A stretch of DNA of 64,000 bases from Pseudosulfitobacter sp. DSM 107133. Lineage in GTDB: Bacteria; Pseudomonadota; Alphaproteobacteria; Rhodobacterales; Rhodobacteraceae. The stretch's first letter is position 1, and the number at the start of each line of letters is the position of its first letter. The DNA is taken from positions 434,001-498,000 of the forward strand of contig NZ_CP085155.1 of assembly GCF_022788695.1 (NCBI RefSeq). The letters run 5' to 3'. Position numbers and translations under genes: made by a program. This document shows, piece after piece, positions 61,064 to 64,000 of this stretch. The notes beneath the pieces were generated by a model. That model worked only from the letters and a program-made list of their open reading frames with translations, had not been told where the DNA came from and searched no databases.

Positions 61064-63625
61064 ATGTCCTCGTTTCCCAAACACGCGAATGTCGTCATCG
61101 TCGGTCTCGGCGGCATTGTTGGCGCTTCTGTCGCCCACCACCTGATCGAACGCGGCTGGACTGATATTGTCGGTATCGACAAATCGGGCATTCCGACCGA
61201 CGTTGGTTCGACGGCCCACGCCTCTGACTTTTGCTATGCCACTGCGCATGACGAACTGACCTGCTGGACCACCATGTACTCGATGGATTTCTACGAGAAG
61301 ATGGGCAACTACTCGCGGATCGGCGGCCTTGAGGTCGCGCGCGTGGGCGATGATGCCCGCATGGCCGAACTGCGCCGCCGTTGCGATTCAGGCCGCGCGT
61401 TTGGCACCAATGTCAAAATGATCTCGGCGGCCGAAGCCAAAGAGAAATTCCCGCTTCTGGAAGAAGACCAGATCCAGGGCGCAATGTGGGACCCGGATGC
61501 GGGTCTGGTGATTCCGCGTTCGCAGACTGTTGCGGGCAAGCTGGTGGATGCGGCCGAGAAAACCGGCAAGCTGAAAGCCTTTGCCAACACCCCGGCGTTG
61601 GAGCTGATCACCGAAGATGGCCGCATCAAGGGCGTCAAAACCTCGCGCGGCACCATCACCGCCGATTACGTTGTGGTTTGCGCCGGCCTTTGGGGCCGTC
61701 TGATTGCCGAAATGGCGGGCGAAGATCTGCCCGTGATGCCGGTCGACCACCCGCTGACATTCTTCGGACCCTATAACGAATTTGCGGACACCGGTCTGGA
61801 AATCGGCCGTCCGCTGCTGCGCGATCAGGGCAACTCGGCCTATATGCGCGACACGGGCGATCCCAAAACCGCCGAAGGTGGTCAGATGGAATGGGGCTAT
61901 TACTACGAAAAAGACGTGCGCATGGTGCACCCCCGCGAGCTGCTTGAAAAAGACCAGGCCCGCCTGTCGCCCTCGCAGCGCGATCTTGAGCTGGAAGATG
62001 TGATTGAACCGCTTGAGCGCGCGATGGAGCTGACGCCCATCCTGGCCGAGCTTGGCTACAACGAAAGCCATTCGTTCAACGGTTTGCTGCAAACCACAAC
62101 CGATGGCGGCCCGTCGATGGGCGAAAGCCGCAAGCTGCGTGGCCTGTGGTATGCGGTTGCGATCTGGGTCAAGGATGGCCCCGGCATGGGCAAGCTGGTT
62201 GCCGACTGGATGACCGACGGGCGCACCCATATCGACCACCATTCGGTCGATTACGCACGCTTCAACGAATTCCAGCTGAACGAGGATTACATCTCGGGCC
62301 GCTGTGCAGAAACCGCCGCGAAAATCTATAACCCGCCGGTTCACCCGCGCGAACCCTTTGCCAATGCCCGTGGCATCCGCCGCTCGCCGTTCTATGAGCG
62401 CGAAATCGAACTGGGTGGTCACTTTATGGAGCTTGGCGGCTGGGAGCGGGCGCACGGCTATGAAGCCAACGCGCATCTGCTTGAGAAATATGCCGATCAG
62501 GTGCCTGTGCGTGAAAACGAGTGGGACAACCGTCACTTCTGGCGCGTGTCCAACGCCGAGCAGCTGGAGATGAGCGCCGACTGCGGCATCATCAACCTGT
62601 CGCACTTCCACATGACCGACATTTCGGGGCCCGACCATGTCGCGCTGATGGAATGGCTGTGCGCCGCCAAAGTCGGTGGCGACAATATGGTTGGCAAGGG
62701 CATCTATACCCACATGCTGGACGAAGAAGGCAACGTACGCGCCGACTTTACCGTGTTCCGCATGGCCGATCGTTGCCGTTTGGTGAACGGGGCCGATGCC
62801 GGCCCGCGCGATCTGGAATATATGAAGCGCACCGCGCAGGACCGTGGGCTGGACGTCACCATCACCGACGTGACCGAAGCCTATACTACCATCGGCATCT
62901 GGGGCCCGAATGCCCGTGACACCCTGAAAAAGGTCGTCGCGGACCCGGACGGGCTGGATCACGAAAACTTCCCCTTCGCGGCCATCAAGCAGATCGAGAT
63001 TGCAGGCAAATCGGTCAGCGCCTTCCGCATCTCTTATGTGGGCGAACAGGGCTGGGAACTTCACCTGCCCTACGCGGACGGTCTGGCCGTCTGGGACGCG
63101 CTGCGTGAAACCGGTGTCATGGCGTTCGGCGTCGAAACCTATGCAAACTCGCGTCGTCTGGAAAAATCGCTGCGCCTGCAAAACGCTGACTTGCAAACGC
63201 GCTACAACCTGTACGAGGCAGACCTGTCGCGTCCCAAGGTCAAAGAGGCCGATTTCTGCGGCAAGGAAAAGCACCTTGAGTATCGCGCACGCGAACATCA
63301 GCCTGCCATGCTGTGCACATTGGTGATGCATGACAACGTCGATAGCCAGGGCGTCGCGCGTTATCCGGTGAACACCATGCCGGTGATGGACCCCGAGACC
63401 AACGAAGTGCTGGTTGATGCGTTGGGGCGTCGTTCCTATACCTCGTCGCAGGCGTTCGGCCCGACCGTTGGCAAAAACATCATGCTGGCCTATCTGCCGC
63501 ATGACTATTGCCAGATCGGTCGCAAACTGCGGGTGACGTATTTTGACGAGCCGTTCGAGGTTGAGGTTGCTGGCATCGGCTATGCGCCGCTGTACGACCC
63601 CGAAAACCTCAAGCCGCGCAGCTAA
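61064..63625 (+). CDS. Dimethylglycine/sarcosine dehydrogenase-like FAD enzyme with GcvT domain
   Basis: 853 residues. N-terminal FAD domain (NVVIVGLGGIVGASVAHHL; H52 in GSTAHAS is the likely covalent FAD attachment site) and a C-terminal THF-binding aminomethyltransferase-like domain from about 420 (EFANARG-type entry, IINLSHFHMTDISGPDHVALMEWL, SYVGEQGWELHLPY). Same architecture as mitochondrial dimethylglycine and sarcosine dehydrogenases, which use ETF and THF. etfBA lies just upstream (167 bp). Expected role: dimethylglycine to sarcosine. Confidence 0.87.
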   Translation: MSSFPKHANVVIVGLGGIVGASVAHHLIERGWTDIVGIDKSGIPTDVGSTAHASDFCYATAHDELTCWTTMYSMDFYEKMGNYSRIGGLEVARVGDDARMAELRRRCDSGRAFGTNVKMISAAEAKEKFPLLEEDQIQGAMWDPDAGLVIPRSQTVAGKLVDAAEKTGKLKAFANTPALELITEDGRIKGVKTSRGTITADYVVVCAGLWGRLIAEMAGEDLPVMPVDHPLTFFGPYNEFADTGLEIGRPLLRDQGNSAYMRDTGDPKTAEGGQMEWGYYYEKDVRMVHPRELLEKDQARLSPSQRDLELEDVIEPLERAMELTPILAELGYNESHSFNGLLQTTTDGGPSMGESRKLRGLWYAVAIWVKDGPGMGKLVADWMTDGRTHIDHHSVDYARFNEFQLNEDYISGRCAETAAKIYNPPVHPREPFANARGIRRSPFYEREIELGGHFMELGGWERAHGYEANAHLLEKYADQVPVRENEWDNRHFWRVSNAEQLEMSADCGIINLSHFHMTDISGPDHVALMEWLCAAKVGGDNMVGKGIYTHMLDEEGNVRADFTVFRMADRCRLVNGADAGPRDLEYMKRTAQDRGLDVTITDVTEAYTTIGIWGPNARDTLKKVVADPDGLDHENFPFAAIKQIEIAGKSVSAFRISYVGEQGWELHLPYADGLAVWDALRETGVMAFGVETYANSRRLEKSLRLQNADLQTRYNLYEADLSRPKVKEADFCGKEKHLEYRAREHQPAMLCTLVMHDNVDSQGVARYPVNTMPVMDPETNEVLVDALGRRSYTSSQAFGPTVGKNIMLAYLPHDYCQIGRKLRVTYFDEPFEVEVAGIGYAPLYDPENLKPRS

Positions 63626-63649
63626 GCTGCAAGGTCAGGACACAACAAG

Positions 63650-63680
63650 AAACCGGCGGGAACACTCCTGCCGGTTTTTT
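63650..63680 (+). terminator. Rho-independent terminator of the dehydrogenase gene
   Basis: ACCGGC-G-GG / CC-T-GCCGGT stem (one G-T pair) with a 6-nt loop and TTTTTT directly after, 25 bp past the stop codon. Confidence 0.92.
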
Positions 63681-63697
63681 CATGGCTGAATGGGTCC

Positions 63698-63802
63698 TAT
63701 AGCGTCCCGCCTTTAACCTGAAACACGAGGATCGCTTTTCGCGTTGGAGGCGCAGCCGACAGGCAGCGAACAAGCGATTCAAGTTTAAGGCGGGGCGCTC
63801 TA
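63698..63802. repeat. Long imperfect palindrome (possible mobile repeat)
   Basis: 25-nt arms at 63698-63722 and 63778-63802 match at 21 of 25 positions (GCG-CCCGCCTT core), with further inner pairing GATCGCTT / AAGCGATT. The unit is about 105 bp and its right arm ends inside the stop codon of the LysR-like gene. It resembles a palindromic extragenic or MITE-like element; only one copy is seen here. Confidence 0.75.
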
Positions 63803-64000
63803 AGCCGGTTTCGCCAGCCATTCCGCAAACAGTCGTGCATTCGCTGACGCACGCCCATGAATGCGCAGATAAAACGAATGCGGCGACTCCATCGTTTCCG
63901 GCGTCAGCCGGACCAATCGTCCGCTGCTCAGATAGCCGCCCAGCAATCCTTCCCAGCCCAACACCGCGCCAATGTGATCTTCTGCCGCCTGAAGCGAGAT
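63800..64000 (-). CDS. LysR-type regulator, C-terminal fragment (cut by window edge)
   Basis: Last 66 residues of a gene that continues beyond 64000. GAVLGWEGLLGGYLSSGRLVRL and ESPHSFYLRIHGRASANARLFAEWL match the end of the LysR effector domain (GcvA-like). The TAG stop overlaps the right arm of the palindrome. Identification rests on this short fragment. Confidence 0.55.
   Translation of the reverse strand: MSLQAAEDHIGAVLGWEGLLGGYLSSGRLVRLTPETMESPHSFYLRIHGRASANARLFAEWLAKPA

Noticed and set aside
61388..63502. 704-codon open frame on the minus strand
   Set aside because: Shadow of the dimethylglycine-dehydrogenase-like gene, with no recognisable domain.
63609..63821. 70-codon minus-strand frame after the dehydrogenase gene
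   Set aside because: It consists of the terminator and the palindrome read in the wrong frame; the LysR-like end is in another frame.
1..64000. CRISPR arrays, tRNA or rRNA genes, phage genes
   Set aside because: None seen: no regularly spaced direct repeats, no tRNA cloverleaf recognised and no phage structural motifs.

Overview
The window looks like chromosome of a Rhodobacterales (Roseobacter-group) alphaproteobacterium. The evidence is high GC, dense operons with ATGA-type overlaps, TRAP transporters of the TAXI type, the gene order soxB-soxD-soxA-soxG-purU, glycine-betaine-type regulators and many FCD-type GntR regulators. Genus cannot be fixed from sequence alone.

Layout. 1-1375: 5' part of a copper P-type ATPase gene behind a CueR-type promoter with a 19-bp spacer. 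1432-7465: ribose-type ABC operon rbsBACDK plus a LacI regulator, with a perfect 16-bp operator upstream of rbsB. 7627-8772: an Xre-RES toxin-antitoxin pair. 8856-35906: a large sugar-acid/hydroxyacid catabolic island. It holds a LysR regulator, a sulfatase-family enzyme, two TAXI-TRAP transporters, a LarA-type nickel-pincer isomerase, the cofactor synthesis genes larB, larC and larE, an altronate-dehydratase-type UxaA, an L-arabonate-dehydratase-type IlvD/EDD enzyme, a DapA-family lyase/dehydratase, a ketoglutarate-semialdehyde dehydrogenase, a NIPSNAP protein, a ThDP enzyme, a D-2-hydroxyacid dehydrogenase, a GST and four GntR regulators. 35935-37264: an IS110 element sitting inside a dispersed ~170-bp structured repeat. 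37451-42754: AcoR-like regulator with aldehyde dehydrogenase, another repeat copy, a 3-oxoacid CoA-transferase and an IclR regulator. 42764-48250: branched-chain 2-oxoacid dehydrogenase operon with a divergent Lrp regulator. 48251-49450: a second, frameshifted IS110. 49496-63625: betaine to glycine catabolism, made of purU, sarcosine oxidase, a BCCT transporter, a GbdR-like regulator, etfBA and a dimethylglycine-dehydrogenase-like enzyme. 63800-64000: end of a LysR-like gene.

How it works together (inference). The island appears to import an acidic, perhaps desulfated, sugar-derived acid. A nickel-pincer enzyme would correct its C2 stereochemistry, UxaA and IlvD/EDD enzymes would dehydrate aldonates to 2-keto-3-deoxy acids, and a DapA-family dehydratase plus KGSADH would feed 2-oxoglutarate. 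Three promoters of this pathway share the palindrome CTAATATATTAG or a near copy, defining a local regulon. In the betaine segment, methyl groups removed from dimethylglycine and sarcosine go to tetrahydrofolate, PurU releases formate, and EtfBA probably carries the electrons.

The main candidates for something new are the split nickel-pincer aldonate pathway, the structured repeat family (three copies with covarying hairpins), and the IS110 insertion at a defined position inside that repeat with a plausible bridge-RNA match.
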